Positions 51,748 through 62,366 are shown, counted from the first letter of the stretch. The stretch is 64,000 bases of DNA from Nitrospirota bacterium (GCA_016180645.1 JACPAV010000028.1:11606-75605), one strand, 5' to 3'. The notes: generated from the letters alone by a model not told the origin. Numbers and translations are program-made.

Positions 51748-53184
51748 TACGGCGAGTTTCGGCGGGACCCAGCCGCCGAAGGCGCGTTCGAGTTCGAGGG
51801 CGACGGCAATGGTGAGATGATCGTGGCCGGGGAGGGAGGCGACTTGAACACCGAGCGGGAGTCCTGCCTTGTTCAGTCCGAGGGGTGTCTGCGTGGAAGG
51901 CATCTCCATCACGTTCAGAATTGGCGTGTACAACCAGTGGAACGGGTATCGCATCGGAACGCGATGTTTCAGAGCAGGGAACGGATACGACGGATAGAGC
52001 ATCACTCCGTTCGGGCCGAGTTCACGCTTGAGCTCCTCTTTGAGTTCGCGACCGATTTGAAGAGCTTTCTCCGCTCTCTTGGGCATCCATTTCGGAATGC
52101 GTTCGAGCGCGGCCAAAGCGATGGCGGGAAATGTATGTTTGGATCGACCGACTAAAGATTTGATCAGTTCAGGGAGCGGACGGAAAGGTTTTCCATCGCC
52201 GAGCATCTCGGTGAAGGTCAGTCCGCCGGACGCGTTCAGCATCGCCCCCCATATCTCGAGTGTCTTCTTGAGGCCTTCGAACCGGGTGGAGCGGACCTTG
52301 GCCCCGCGCTGGGCAAGGTGCTCGGCGCATTTCGCCTGCGCCTCGCGGAGATCCGGACTCACCTTCAGGATTCCGTTGTTCTCCACGTTGAGGACGGTCA
52401 AACCCTTGATCTGGACTTTCGTCGGATCACCCAGCTTGAACGGCCTGCACTCAGAGTCTTTTCCGTCCGGTCCCGCCAGAATTCGCAGAACGGGCATGAG
52501 GTCCTCCGCCTTTCGGGCCAGCGGTCCCGTCGTCACATAGCGCAGCGCTTCATTGGAAGGGATAGGGAACTGGCCTGTTCCCGGCACGAGTCCGCCCGTC
52601 GGTTTGTGCCCGAACACGCCGTTGAAAAACGCCGGCATCCGAATCGATCCCGCGATGTCGGAGCCAAGCCCGAACGGCGTGCCGCCCGCGCTGATGATCG
52701 CGCCTTCGCCTCCCGAGCTTCCGCCTACGATTCGCCTTGGATCGTAAGCGTTGTTCGTGCGCCCGTAGATGGTGTTGTGGGTCTCCATCCACATGCAGAG
52801 TTCGGGAACATTGGTGATGCCCAACGGAATCGCGCCGGCTTTTCGCAGTCGGGCCACCGTGGTCGCATCACTCTTCTGAATGTCGTTCCTCCGCGAATAC
52901 AGCCCGCCCGTCCGCGGAAATCCCTCCACGCTGAAACATTCCTTGATCGTGCAGGGAACGCCGAGGAGGGGCGCGGCCTTTCCATCGGAGGCGCGGACCC
53001 GGCGATCTGCTTCTTTGGCCTCTTTTCGGGCCTCCTCGAATCGATTTCCGACGACGGCATTCAGCACGGGATTGACCTTCTCGATCTGGCGGATGTGGGC
53101 GTCCACGACCTCGGCGGAACTGACTTTGCGCTTGCGAATCATGTCGGCCAACGTGAGCGCTGATGCCTTCAAAAGATCGTCCAT
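51745..53184 (-). CDS. Amidase signature family hydrolase
   Basis: A 479-residue amidase. The catalytic Lys is in VPCTIKECFSVEG, the Gly/Ser-rich core is RRIVGGSSGGEGAIISAGG (cis-Ser), and the nucleophile Ser is in GSDIAGSIRMPAFFNGVFG. HKPTGG and TGPLARKAEDL follow. Close to fatty-acid amide hydrolase and 6-aminohexanoate-type amidases by length and motif layout. The C-terminal LGLNKAGLPLGVQVASLPGHD is complete. The substrate is unknown. Confidence 0.9.
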   Translation of the reverse strand: MDDLLKASALTLADMIRKRKVSSAEVVDAHIRQIEKVNPVLNAVVGNRFEEARKEAKEADRRVRASDGKAAPLLGVPCTIKECFSVEGFPRTGGLYSRRNDIQKSDATTVARLRKAGAIPLGITNVPELCMWMETHNTIYGRTNNAYDPRRIVGGSSGGEGAIISAGGTPFGLGSDIAGSIRMPAFFNGVFGHKPTGGLVPGTGQFPIPSNEALRYVTTGPLARKAEDLMPVLRILAGPDGKDSECRPFKLGDPTKVQIKGLTVLNVENNGILKVSPDLREAQAKCAEHLAQRGAKVRSTRFEGLKKTLEIWGAMLNASGGLTFTEMLGDGKPFRPLPELIKSLVGRSKHTFPAIALAALERIPKWMPKRAEKALQIGRELKEELKRELGPNGVMLYPSYPFPALKHRVPMRYPFHWLYTPILNVMEMPSTQTPLGLNKAGLPLGVQVASLPGHDHLTIAVALELERAFGGWVPPKLAV

Positions 53185-53242
53185 ACGGCTTTCCTTCCAT
53201 GCCGTTCTATGCGATGTCTACCCCTTGTTGCAAGGAAGAAAA

Positions 53243-54061
53243 ATGGACGAAGCGAAAGTGGTGTTGATTACCGGGGCGTCGTCCGGATTTGGGAAACTGA
53301 CGGCCGAGCTGCTGGCGGAGAGGGGATTCAAAGTGTTCGGGACGAGCCGCAAACCGCAATCATCCTCACCGACGGGCGCCCTTGTGATGCTGAAGCTCGA
53401 CGTCTGCTCCGATGAATCCGTGGCCGCGTGCGTCCGATCGGTTCTCGACTGCGCCGGCCGGATCGACGCCTTGGTCAACAACGCAGGATATCAATTGGTC
53501 GGCGCGCTCGAAGAAACTTCGTTGGAGGAGGCGAAGGCTCAGTTCGAAACCAACTTCTTCGGCGTCGTCCGCATGGTGAATGCGGTTCTTCCCATCATGC
53601 GGAAGCAGCGAGAGGGAACCATCGTGAACGTGGGATCGCTGGCCGGACTCATGAGCAGTCCTTTCTCGGGCTTTTACACGGCGACGAAGTTTGCCTTGGA
53701 GGGCTACTCGGAAACTTTGCGCAACGAAGTCCGGCCGTTCGGCGTCCGCGTAGCACTCGTCGAACCGGGTTTCTTCAAGACTCCGATCACCGATGCCATG
53801 AGAGAGGCCGCCCAACGCCTCGATGCGTATTCCGCCCATCGGAACTCTGCCGTGGCGGTGACGCGCCGTTCCCAACAATCAGGTCCGGGTCCGGAAGCGG
53901 TCGCCCAGACGATCCTGGCCATCCTGGAGCGATCCAATCCGAAGTTGCGCCATCGGGTGGGGTTGGATTCCAAAGTTCTTCCGGTGCTTAAAGCGGTCTT
54001 GCCCGCACCGCTGGTCGAGTGGGGCACGCGGGTCAACTTCGGGCTGAACCGAAAACCATGA
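53243..54061 (+). CDS. Short-chain dehydrogenase/reductase
   Basis: A 272-residue classical SDR: VVLITGASSGFGKLTAELL (cofactor), LVNNAGYQLVGAL, and the active site IVNVGSLAGL with YTATKFALEGYSE (YxxxK). The C-terminal VALVEPGFFKTPI is normal. Substrate side sequence is not specific; oxidoreductases of this type modify ketones or sterols. Chosen start ATG 53243. The stop overlaps the MMPL start (ATGA), so it is coupled to that transporter. Confidence 0.88.
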   Translation: MDEAKVVLITGASSGFGKLTAELLAERGFKVFGTSRKPQSSSPTGALVMLKLDVCSDESVAACVRSVLDCAGRIDALVNNAGYQLVGALEETSLEEAKAQFETNFFGVVRMVNAVLPIMRKQREGTIVNVGSLAGLMSSPFSGFYTATKFALEGYSETLRNEVRPFGVRVALVEPGFFKTPITDAMREAAQRLDAYSAHRNSAVAVTRRSQQSGPGPEAVAQTILAILERSNPKLRHRVGLDSKVLPVLKAVLPAPLVEWGTRVNFGLNRKP

Positions 54062-56501
54062 GAGATTTCCAGGACCGCAGCGAAGCCCTCCTCATCCGTT
54101 TCCGGTGGGCCGTCCTCGCGATCTTCGCGGTGCTCACCGCCGTTTTGGGCTATTACTCGTACCACACGAAGACCAACAACGATTTCGAGGCGTGGCTCCC
54201 CGAGCATGACAGTGTCGTCAAATCGTACAAAGAGGTCGAAGCGAAATTCTCCGCCCATACGGTCGCCGTCGTTCTCCTTGATGTAGGGGATGCGTTTTCG
54301 GAGTCTTCGCTGGAAACGTTGCAGCGTGTGACGCAGCGATTGGCCGAGGTCAAAGGCGTTGCTCGCACACTCAGTCTGACGAACGCGATCGATCTGCGCC
54401 TGGAGGGCGAAACCATCCACGCCGGGCGACTCATCGAGCGTCTCCGCCGGCGCGATCAAATCGACGCCGTGCGGCGAGACGTTCTGACGAACGATCTGTA
54501 CCGCGGCACGCTCGTTTCGAACGACGCGCGCTACGTCACCGTCGTGGTCTCGCTGGACGCGGAGGCCGACGACGTCGCCGTGGCCGCTGAACTTTACAAG
54601 ATCCTGGACGGCATGAAGCTGTCCGCCCCCTACTATCTGGCGGGGGACCCCGCCTACACCCATTTTTCCGATGTCTACATCCAAAAGGACATGAAGGGTC
54701 TGGTGCCTTACGCCATCGGCGCGATGGTCCTTGTTTTCTGGCTCGGATTCAAGAAGCTGAAGTGGGTGCCGTATCCCATCGTGGGCGCCCTCATCAGTAT
54801 CTTCTGGCTCTATGGCCTGAAAACTCTCACGGGCGGAACGATCAATGTGCTTACACCCGGTGTCATGCTCATCCTGCTCGTCACGGCGTCGGACTACTCG
54901 GTCTATTCGGTCAATTATTATCGACAGCAGGGCACGACCAAGGGAATCCATCGTGCCCTTGGAAATCCGCTCTTCTTCTCCTGCCTTACCACCGTGGCGG
55001 GGCTCATGTCCTACACCACCACGGACATCTGGGTCCTGAAGGATTTCGGATACTCCGTTTCGATCGGACTCGCCATCGGCTTCATCGTGAGCTTGGGATT
55101 CGTTCCGGCCATCTTCGGCCCGAAGGTGATCGCTCCCGCTCCCGAATCGAACAATGTGGCCGGGTGGACGCGGGTGAGCGAGAAAGTCATGCGCTGGTGC
55201 CTGGGTCATCGCTGGAGCCTGTTGCTCGCGTCGGTGGCGGCCGGCGCCATCATGATCCCCCAGATGCGGAAGCTCCAGACGAGAACGACGATCTCGGAAA
55301 TTCTGGCTCCCGATTCGCCTCCGCTCAAGGCCGGCGAGATTCTTAACAAGGAATTCACCGGGGCGTATCCCGTTCTCTTCTACATCAAGGGCGATCTCAC
55401 GGATCCGATCACGCTTCGCGCAATGATGCGCGCGGAGAATTTCCTGAGGAACCTTCCGGAAGTCGGCGGCGTGGTTTCTCCCGCGAGCCTCGTGGGTGAA
55501 ACTCGGCGCCTCCTTACCGATTCATACGGCATACCGGCCACCGGGCGGGAGGCGCACGCGATGTATTTCTTTCTCGAAGGCGACCCCTACGTCGAGTCAC
55601 TGGTCGATCCCGAGCACGAGCACGGATTGGTCCTGGGGTACGTGCGGGCGGTGGATACGCAGCAGGTCGGCCGATTGGCGGATGTGTTGGCGGACTATCT
55701 CAAGTCCGAGATGTCCGAACCCTGGGTTGAAGTGGATACACGACTCCTTCCCGGCAACATGGGGCCGCTGGTGCGCAACGCCGCCGTTCGATGGATTGAG
55801 CAGGAAAGGCTTTGGCTCCTGCGCGGACCGGAGCCCGGCTACCCGGAGACTCTGAAACGGCTGGGCGCTCTGGAAAGGGAGGGCGCGGGCACGCTCTTCA
55901 GAGTGCCGCGGAGCGTGGTCGAACCGATTTTGAAGGGCGGAGGACCCGTCCGGATGGCCGGATTCGAGGCCATCCAGACGGGCTATCCCATTCTGACGAA
56001 ACGCCTGGAGCAGCTCCTTCTTTCAAGCCAGAAACAAAGCATTGCCATCGCGTCCATCGCCGTGCTTATTCTGCTGACGATCTCCGTTCGCTCGGCCAAG
56101 ATCGCGCTGATCGGAATGGTGCCGGTCCTCTTTCCACTCGCCCTTGCGCTGGGGCTCATGGGCTTCCTCGGCATCCCGATCGACTTTGGGACCGTTCTCC
56201 TTGGAGGGATCACCCTGGGTCTGGGCGTCGATGGCGCGATCCACGTGCTTTCCTCCGTGAAAGCGAAAATCGGGGAAGGGCAACCGTTCGATGAGGCCAT
56301 GATAGCCACCACCAAGACGGTCGGCCGTTCGTTCTTCATGGCCACAGCCTCCACGCTGGCGGGATTTCTGATCCTGGCCTTTTCCGAGATCAAAACGGCG
56401 TCCAATCTCGCGGTGACCTGCGGTCTCGGCATCTCGCTCGTCATGCTGGCCGTTCTGTTCCTCCTGCCTGCTCTCATGCCATTCGTTCTCAAGCCAAGGC
56501 G

Positions 56502-56505
<4 letters not shown>
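54058..56505 (+). CDS. MMPL/RND-family transporter
   Basis: An 815-residue membrane transporter with two halves, each with an N-terminal helix, a large periplasmic loop and a sterol-sensing-type bundle. Examples are FRWAVLAIFAVLTAVLG and LVPYAIGAMVLVFWLGF, with GVMLILLVTASDYSVYSVNYYR, FFSCLTTVAGLMSY, then IAIASIAVLILLTISV and GGITLGLGVDGAIHVLSSV in the second half. Proteins of this type export lipids, hopanoids or drugs. It is coupled to the SDR upstream (ATGA) and the phosphatase downstream (TTGA). Confidence 0.9.
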
Positions 56506-56978
<473 letters not shown>

Positions 56979-57024
56979 CGCTCCGTGCCGTTGGCGGTAG
57001 CATCACCCCTCTGGAGGTGATCAC

Positions 57025-60000
57025 ATGCCAAGATCAAGCCGCTTTTCCATTGCTTTTGGAGCTGTTTTCGTTGCCGCCGCGATGGGCGTGGCGCTGTGGA
57101 CCTGCTCCGATTCGGAAGACAAATCCGCAAGCTCGGTACGCGTCGAGTTTGACCTCGACAAACTGATTGGTCCGACCGAGGGCACCGGGGCCGGCGCGAA
57201 GAAGATCACCTCCGAATCCGACCTGATCGGCGGCGAGGCGGCCCAGGGACGTGTGGGCGACACCCTCCTCCAGAACGACAAGATCCGCGTCATCATTCAA
57301 CAGCCGGACCGCAACATCGGCCCGGGCCCATTCGGCGGCAACATCATCGACGGCGACATTGTGCGAAGCGATGGAAAAGGACAGGACGTGATCGGCGAGA
57401 TCTCCGTGTTCTTCAATCTGGGGCGGACGGTGGATGCGAAAACCGTGGAGGTCGTTCGCGATGGCTCCAAGGGCGGCGCGGCCGTGGTGGCTGCAACCGG
57501 GCCGGATGAAGTGCTGGACTACCTCAACATCCGCTCCGTGGTGTCCTCGTATCTCCCCGGCCTGGGGGACTCACTCCCCGTCAATCCGGACGAGGATATG
57601 CCGCTCACGATCACGAACTACTACATTCTGAAGCCCGGCGATTCCGCGGTGCGATTCGTCACCGCGATTCATAATGAAGGGTCCACCGATCAGATCCTCC
57701 TTGCCGGCGATCTGCTCGACAGCGGCGGGACGGTCGAGTTCTTCAACCCCTCGTCCACGCTCGCGGGTTTCGGCTACAAAACGGCCATCCCCGAGAAAAT
57801 GAATTTCCTCGGCTTCCGCGGAAAACAGTCCTCGTACGCGTATGCTCCACCGCTCAAGGACGGCAAGGAGAACGCGGCCTATCTGGCCATCAGCGGAGTG
57901 GCCGGCACCGTCATCGGCACCGTCAACGTCATCCAGACCCTGCTCTCTCCACCGCCGCTCAGAGCCTCCACCGAGGGCGCCCTGGTCGTTCCGGCAGGCG
58001 GCACGGCTTCCTACGAGAGATGGGTCGCCGTGGGAACCGGCTCGCTCAGCACCGTGACCGATGCCCTTTACTCGGCCCGCCAGATCCCGACCGGCCAGGT
58101 TGAAGGAACGGTCGCCGATTCGAGCGGATCGGCGCTGGCCGGAGTTCGCGTTTCTGCAATCAATAATCTCGGCGCCGCGGTTACGCAGTTCCTCAGCGAT
58201 GCAAGCGGCAAGTTCAGCGGCACGCTCCCGGCGGGCACGTACTCCCTGTCCGCCCAGGTCCCGGGTCGGCTCGTCACTCAAAAGGGTTCAGTGACCGTGA
58301 GTCCAGGAGCGGTCACCGCCGGAAAAGTGGTCCTCTCCAAGCTGACCCAGGTGAGCGTAAATATCGCCTCGCCGGGCGGGACGGCGCTCCCCGGAAAGGT
58401 TTCTTTCCTCTGTGCGGACACCTGTCCGGAAGAGAAATCCTCCCAACTGCGCGACATCTCGTACGACTCCGTCGGCGACCCGATCTTCCAGCAGGATTTC
58501 ATCGACAATTCGGGAAAGGCCACCGTGGCCGTCGCGCCTGGGACCTACAAAGTGGTCGTCTCCCGCGGCATCACGTACTCCCTCTGGCCGAACGATTTCC
58601 GCTGGAACGGCGACGTGAGCAAGTCCGGCGGCTACGATCTCACCCTTGCCGAGGGCGAAACGAAAAGCGTCGCGGCAACCCTCGCGAAGGTGGTCGACAC
58701 GTCGGAATACCTCTCGGGCGATTTCCACGTCCACGCGATCAATTCGCCGGACAGCCCGGTGCCGAACCTCGAGCGGGTGATCACTTTTCTCGGGGAAGGC
58801 GTGGATGTCCTCGTCTCCTCCGATCACGACTATGTGACCGATTTTGCACCGACGGTGAAGGACCTGAACGCCGGGTCGTATCTCGCCACCATCGTGGGGA
58901 ACGAACTCACCACGTTCGACTACGGCCATTTCAACGGGTTTCCCGTGCAGGTGAAAGCGGGCAGCATCAACGGTGGCGCGTTCGATTGGGGCGGAGGAAC
59001 GGGGCCGAGCGCGCATCCCGGTGCGATCTTCGAGCAGTTCCTCGCGGAACCGGGGGAACAGGTGGTGCAGGTGAATCACCCGGACTGGGGCTACTTCAAA
59101 TACATCCTGCTTGACGTGAAATCCGGCGCGACGGCCGAGAAACCGTCCAAATTCAGAATGGCCGATCCGGAGGGTTCCACGTCCGCCGACACCAAGCTCC
59201 TAAGCGAGAAGTTCAACGCCATCGAGCTATACAACGGCTTCGACGCCAAGCGATTCAATGTGTGCGCGAACTGGTGGCTGGGTTTGATCAACCGGGGCGT
59301 CGTTACGACCGGCACGGCGGTGTCCGACACGCATCAGTGGCGCGCGACTCAGAGCGGCTTTCCGCGGAGCTACATCCGCGTCGGAGCGGGCAAGGACAAG
59401 ATCAGCCCGTTTGACGAAGCCGCTTTCGTGGCGGCCACGAACGCGCACCGGCTCTTTGGAACGAACGGTCCCTTCGTGCGACTTCACGCCGCGAACGCCA
59501 AGGGTGAGAAAGTGGAAACGGGCGATACCCTCGCGTCCGGCGGAAGTGGACAGACAATCACGTTCACTGTGGAAGTTCAGACCCCCGCCTGGTTCAAGGT
59601 GAACAAGGTGGATTTGATCTCAAACGTGACCGATACGATCCCCGCGGCGGGCAAGACCAACGACCAATCACCGAAACCGCTGGCCACGCAGGAGGTGAAG
59701 CTCACCGATGCCGATCTTCAAGCGGGCGCGGAAGGCGGGGCGGACTACAAGCGCTACGTCGCGACCGTAACATTCACCGATGCGCCGCAGAAGGACAGCT
59801 ACTACGTTGCGCTCGTCAGTGGCGAAGGGAATCTGTATCCGGTGGTGACCGATTCGGTCGCTCCGTTCGCCTTCACCAATCCGGTTTTCGTGGACGTGAA
59901 CGGCGGAGGCTGGAAACCGATGGTCTCGCGCCAAGCCCCGCCCCGCTGGGCGCCTGAAGTTCTGGCCCGCGTGAATCCCGCCAAACGCCAGGCCACCGAA

Positions 60001-60045
60001 GCCGACTTCTGGGCCCTCGTCAAGATCGCCCAGACGATCAAGTAG
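57025..60045 (+). CDS. CehA/McbA-type PHP-domain exported protein with carboxypeptidase-regulatory-like domain
   Basis: A 1006-residue protein with an N-terminal signal ending near WTCSDSED. About 355-430 is a CarboxypepD_reg-type beta domain (GQVEGTVADSSGSALAGVRV). From about 560 is a PHP-type metallohydrolase: YLSGDFHVHAINS (His568, His570), VSSDHDYVTDF (His601), GNELTTFDYGHFNGF, VNHPDWGYF, AIELYNGFD and AVSDTHQW, all expected metal ligands of CehA/McbA esterase-like enzymes. A strong Shine-Dalgarno, GGAGGTGAT, precedes the ATG. Substrate unknown; relatives hydrolyse carbamate or phosphoester bonds. Confidence 0.85.
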   Translation: MPRSSRFSIAFGAVFVAAAMGVALWTCSDSEDKSASSVRVEFDLDKLIGPTEGTGAGAKKITSESDLIGGEAAQGRVGDTLLQNDKIRVIIQQPDRNIGPGPFGGNIIDGDIVRSDGKGQDVIGEISVFFNLGRTVDAKTVEVVRDGSKGGAAVVAATGPDEVLDYLNIRSVVSSYLPGLGDSLPVNPDEDMPLTITNYYILKPGDSAVRFVTAIHNEGSTDQILLAGDLLDSGGTVEFFNPSSTLAGFGYKTAIPEKMNFLGFRGKQSSYAYAPPLKDGKENAAYLAISGVAGTVIGTVNVIQTLLSPPPLRASTEGALVVPAGGTASYERWVAVGTGSLSTVTDALYSARQIPTGQVEGTVADSSGSALAGVRVSAINNLGAAVTQFLSDASGKFSGTLPAGTYSLSAQVPGRLVTQKGSVTVSPGAVTAGKVVLSKLTQVSVNIASPGGTALPGKVSFLCADTCPEEKSSQLRDISYDSVGDPIFQQDFIDNSGKATVAVAPGTYKVVVSRGITYSLWPNDFRWNGDVSKSGGYDLTLAEGETKSVAATLAKVVDTSEYLSGDFHVHAINSPDSPVPNLERVITFLGEGVDVLVSSDHDYVTDFAPTVKDLNAGSYLATIVGNELTTFDYGHFNGFPVQVKAGSINGGAFDWGGGTGPSAHPGAIFEQFLAEPGEQVVQVNHPDWGYFKYILLDVKSGATAEKPSKFRMADPEGSTSADTKLLSEKFNAIELYNGFDAKRFNVCANWWLGLINRGVVTTGTAVSDTHQWRATQSGFPRSYIRVGAGKDKISPFDEAAFVAATNAHRLFGTNGPFVRLHAANAKGEKVETGDTLASGGSGQTITFTVEVQTPAWFKVNKVDLISNVTDTIPAAGKTNDQSPKPLATQEVKLTDADLQAGAEGGADYKRYVATVTFTDAPQKDSYYVALVSGEGNLYPVVTDSVAPFAFTNPVFVDVNGGGWKPMVSRQAPPRWAPEVLARVNPAKRQATEADFWALVKIAQTIK

Positions 60046-60069
60046 GGGAATTAAAGGTGACAGTATACT

Positions 60070-60756
60070 CTATTTCTTGGCCCGTCGGCCGCGCGGTCGG
60101 CCCTTCGGCCAGCCGCGTTTGCGCGGGAGGAGGACCCGCCCGAGCTTCTTCTCCCACCGCCTGACCCAGACCAGGTCACCCAAGGGGCGACCCGTCCGTC
60201 CACTCGTGCGAATCCCTTCCAACTCGGCGGGATTCTCTTCGCCCTTCAGGAACGCCGCCCAATCGGATTCCATTTCGCGGAACGGGCTGGACTTTACCAA
60301 GCGGTCGGGTTCCCCCGTCGCATGATGCCGGGCACTGGACCATCGGTGGTCTTGGGCGCGCTTCACCATCCCCGCCCGCACCGGGTTTCGCTCCACGTAC
60401 CGCGCCACGGCCAGAAGATGTCGGTCCTTCTCGATGGGGAAGGAATGGAATCGCTCCTGGAAGAGGTGGCCTCGAACACCCTCCCGGAGGTTGACTCGAA
60501 GCGTGTACTGGCGATGGGTCTCGCCGATCGCCCGCGCCAGGGAATCGGCACGGCCGGGCACGACGAGCAAGTGAATGTGGTTGGTCATCAGGCACCACGC
60601 CCAGATTTCCAAATTGTGCTGGGACGCCGATTCGGCCAGGAGATCGAGGTAGATCAAACGGTCCTTGTCCGAATGGAAGAGTTGAATGGAGCGGACCCCT
60701 CTCTGAATCACATGGTGAGGGGCACCAGGGACGACCACGCGAGCCAATCGCGACAT
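60070..60756 (-). CDS. REP-associated tyrosine transposase (RAYT, Y1_Tnp)
   Basis: A 228-residue HUH single-strand transposase. The N-terminus LARVVVPGAPHHVIQRGV is typical of the family, followed by the HUH motif in CLMTNHIHLLVVPGR, the catalytic Tyr in VARYVERNPVRAGMV, and DHRWSSARHH. The basic C-terminal tail (RKRGWPKGRPRGRRAKK) is common. ATG 60756 gives the family N-terminus. RAYTs cleave at REP palindromes and are thought to disperse them; its own stop is inside the left repeat. Confidence 0.93.
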   Translation of the reverse strand: MSRLARVVVPGAPHHVIQRGVRSIQLFHSDKDRLIYLDLLAESASQHNLEIWAWCLMTNHIHLLVVPGRADSLARAIGETHRQYTLRVNLREGVRGHLFQERFHSFPIEKDRHLLAVARYVERNPVRAGMVKRAQDHRWSSARHHATGEPDRLVKSSPFREMESDWAAFLKGEENPAELEGIRTSGRTGRPLGDLVWVRRWEKKLGRVLLPRKRGWPKGRPRGRRAKK

Positions 60757-60803
60757 GAGGCGGATCGTAGGGCGGGTCGCGGCCGCTGTCAAGAGCTATT
60801 CAT

Positions 60804-60819
60804 GTATACTGTCACCGAT
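60804..60819. repeat. Partial RAYT-type repeat, extra copy
   Basis: GTATACTGTCACCGAT in the same orientation as the right terminal repeat, lying inside the element upstream of the transposase start. It ends 22 bp before the full right repeat. Confidence 0.7.
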
Positions 60820-60961
60820 CATCCTGCTGCGGGGGTTAAGCAAATAGAGTATACTGTCACCGAATATATAAGGACGACCCGGGGAGTCCACATGAATTGA
60901 CCGCCGTCATGTTTTGGTGGCGAATCGGATGGCATCCTGCCCGGCGTATGCGAGAGACAAG

Positions 60962-62209
60962 ATGAGCCAAACAGGTGCCGAGGCCGAGTCGGTCTCCGCG
61001 GCATCGGCGAGAAAGGTCAGGTTTGGAGCCGGATCCAAGATGGCGCCGAAGGGAATCCTCCGCCAGCCGCCCGTGAGCTTCGACCATGCGCCGTTCATGG
61101 TCATCTGGGAAATCACGAGGGCTTGCGATCTCTCCTGTGTTCACTGTCGAGCCCAGGCCGAACCCGCCGGCCTCCCGAATCAGCTCGCCCCCGAGGAGGG
61201 TGAGGCGCTTCTGAAAACGATTTCCACCTTCGGGACGCCGCGTTCCCTCGTGATTCTGACCGGGGGCGACCCGTTCAAGCGCTCCGATGTGTTCCATCTG
61301 GTGAAATACGGCCGCGATCTCGGGCTCACCATGGCCGTGTCGCCTGCGGGCACGCCGCTGTTGACACGAGAAAATCTCACGCGGCTGAAGAAGGCCGGCG
61401 CCGGATCGATCTCGCTCTCGCTCGACGCCTCCACGCTTGATGCCCACGACGCCTTCCGCGGTGTCCCCGGTGTCTTCGAGAAGACCCTTGCGGGTTGGGA
61501 TGTGTGCAACTCGATCGTCCTCCCCGTGCAGATCAATACGACGGTCAACCGGAGAAACCTCCTCGATCTCCCGAACATCTTCCGGCTCGTGCAGAGCAAG
61601 GGGGCGATGACGTGGAGCCTGTTCTTCCTCGTGCCGATGGGTCGCGCGAAGAAGACGGACGACCTCACCGGGCAGCAGTACGAGGACGCGATGAATTTTC
61701 TGTACGACTGCTCAAAGTATGTTTCCGCCAAACACACGGAGGGGCATCATTTCAAACGCGTAGTGCTCCAACGCATGGCGGCGGAGAGGGGCGAGCCCAA
61801 GCTCGGCGAGCCGCCGGCGGTGGGACCAGCGTACCTCAAGCTGCGCTCGGACCTGGACCGCATCGTCGAAGAGGCACACATCAAGCCGAAAAAGGATGGG
61901 GTGGTCCGCCCGCCGCTCAACATCAACGCGGGCAAAGGTTTCGTCTTCATTTCGAGCACGGGCGACGTCTTCCCGTCGGGATTCCTTCCGATGCGCGTCG
62001 GAAACGTCCGCAGGGAATCCCTTGTGGATCTATACCGCGATCACCCCACATTTCGCGATCTCCGCAACCCCGATAAACTCAAGGGGAAGTGCGGGCAGTG
62101 CAACTTCAGGCAGTGGTGCGGAGGCTCGCGTTCACGCTCCTTCGCCTACACCGGTGATCCCTTCGCCGCCGAACCGCGCTGCATCTATCAGCCCCCTGCC
62201 GCATCCTGA
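60962..62209 (+). CDS. Radical SAM/SPASM protein (AhbD / TIGR04053-like)
   Basis: A 415-residue radical SAM enzyme. The [4Fe-4S]-SAM motif is WEITRACDLSCVHCRA, then ILTGGDPFKRSDV, ISLSLDASTLDAHDAFRGVPG and VNRRNLLDLPN. A C-terminal SPASM domain supplies further Cys in KGKCGQCNFRQWCGG and AEPRCIYQ. Relatives include the heme-synthesis enzyme AhbD and TIGR04053 proteins; the exact role is not fixed by sequence. The start is uncertain: TTG 60914, GTG 60917 and ATG 60929, 60962 and 61040 are in frame; 60962 is used. Confidence 0.85.
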   Translation: MSQTGAEAESVSAASARKVRFGAGSKMAPKGILRQPPVSFDHAPFMVIWEITRACDLSCVHCRAQAEPAGLPNQLAPEEGEALLKTISTFGTPRSLVILTGGDPFKRSDVFHLVKYGRDLGLTMAVSPAGTPLLTRENLTRLKKAGAGSISLSLDASTLDAHDAFRGVPGVFEKTLAGWDVCNSIVLPVQINTTVNRRNLLDLPNIFRLVQSKGAMTWSLFFLVPMGRAKKTDDLTGQQYEDAMNFLYDCSKYVSAKHTEGHHFKRVVLQRMAAERGEPKLGEPPAVGPAYLKLRSDLDRIVEEAHIKPKKDGVVRPPLNINAGKGFVFISSTGDVFPSGFLPMRVGNVRRESLVDLYRDHPTFRDLRNPDKLKGKCGQCNFRQWCGGSRSRSFAYTGDPFAAEPRCIYQPPAAS

Positions 62210-62313
62210 TTTCCAATCTGAGATAAACCAAGTCCACAACAGTTCCCATTTTCGAGAGGACCGGTGTACACGAATATTGACCTTCGGCAACCTTCTGAAA
62301 ACACAGGACAAAA

Positions 62314-62327
62314 CTGACGGTAGTCAA
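62314..62327. promoter_or_regulatory. FNR-type inverted repeat
   Basis: CTGAC-GGTA-GTCAA, one base off a perfect TTGAC-N4-GTCAA dyad, has the spacing of FNR-family boxes (5-N4-5). It lies upstream of the FNR-like gene and may be its own binding site. Confidence 0.5.
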
Positions 62328-62343
62328 TATTTCATGCTCAGCC

Positions 62344-62359
62344 TTGGCACGGGGGTTGC
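62344..62359 (+). promoter_or_regulatory. Sigma-54 (-24/-12) promoter of the FNR-like gene
   Basis: TTGGCACGGGGGTTGC has the GG (62346-62347) and GC (62358-62359) pairs exactly 10 nt apart, matching TTGGCACG-N4-TTGC. It is on the strand and side of the FNR-like gene, about 115 bp before its start. It needs an enhancer-binding activator, not seen in the window. Confidence 0.7.
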
Positions 62360-62366
62360 CTTACGA

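Larger units (their letters stand above)
60056..60861. mobile_element. RAYT element with 20-bp perfect terminal inverted repeats
   Basis: Left end GGTGACAGTATACTCTATTT (60056-60075) and right end AAATAGAGTATACTGTCACC (60842-60861) are exact reverse complements around a REP-associated tyrosine transposase gene; the unit is 806 bp. The left repeat contains the transposase stop codon. A third, partial copy, GTATACTGTCACCGAT, lies at 60804-60819. Confidence 0.88.
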
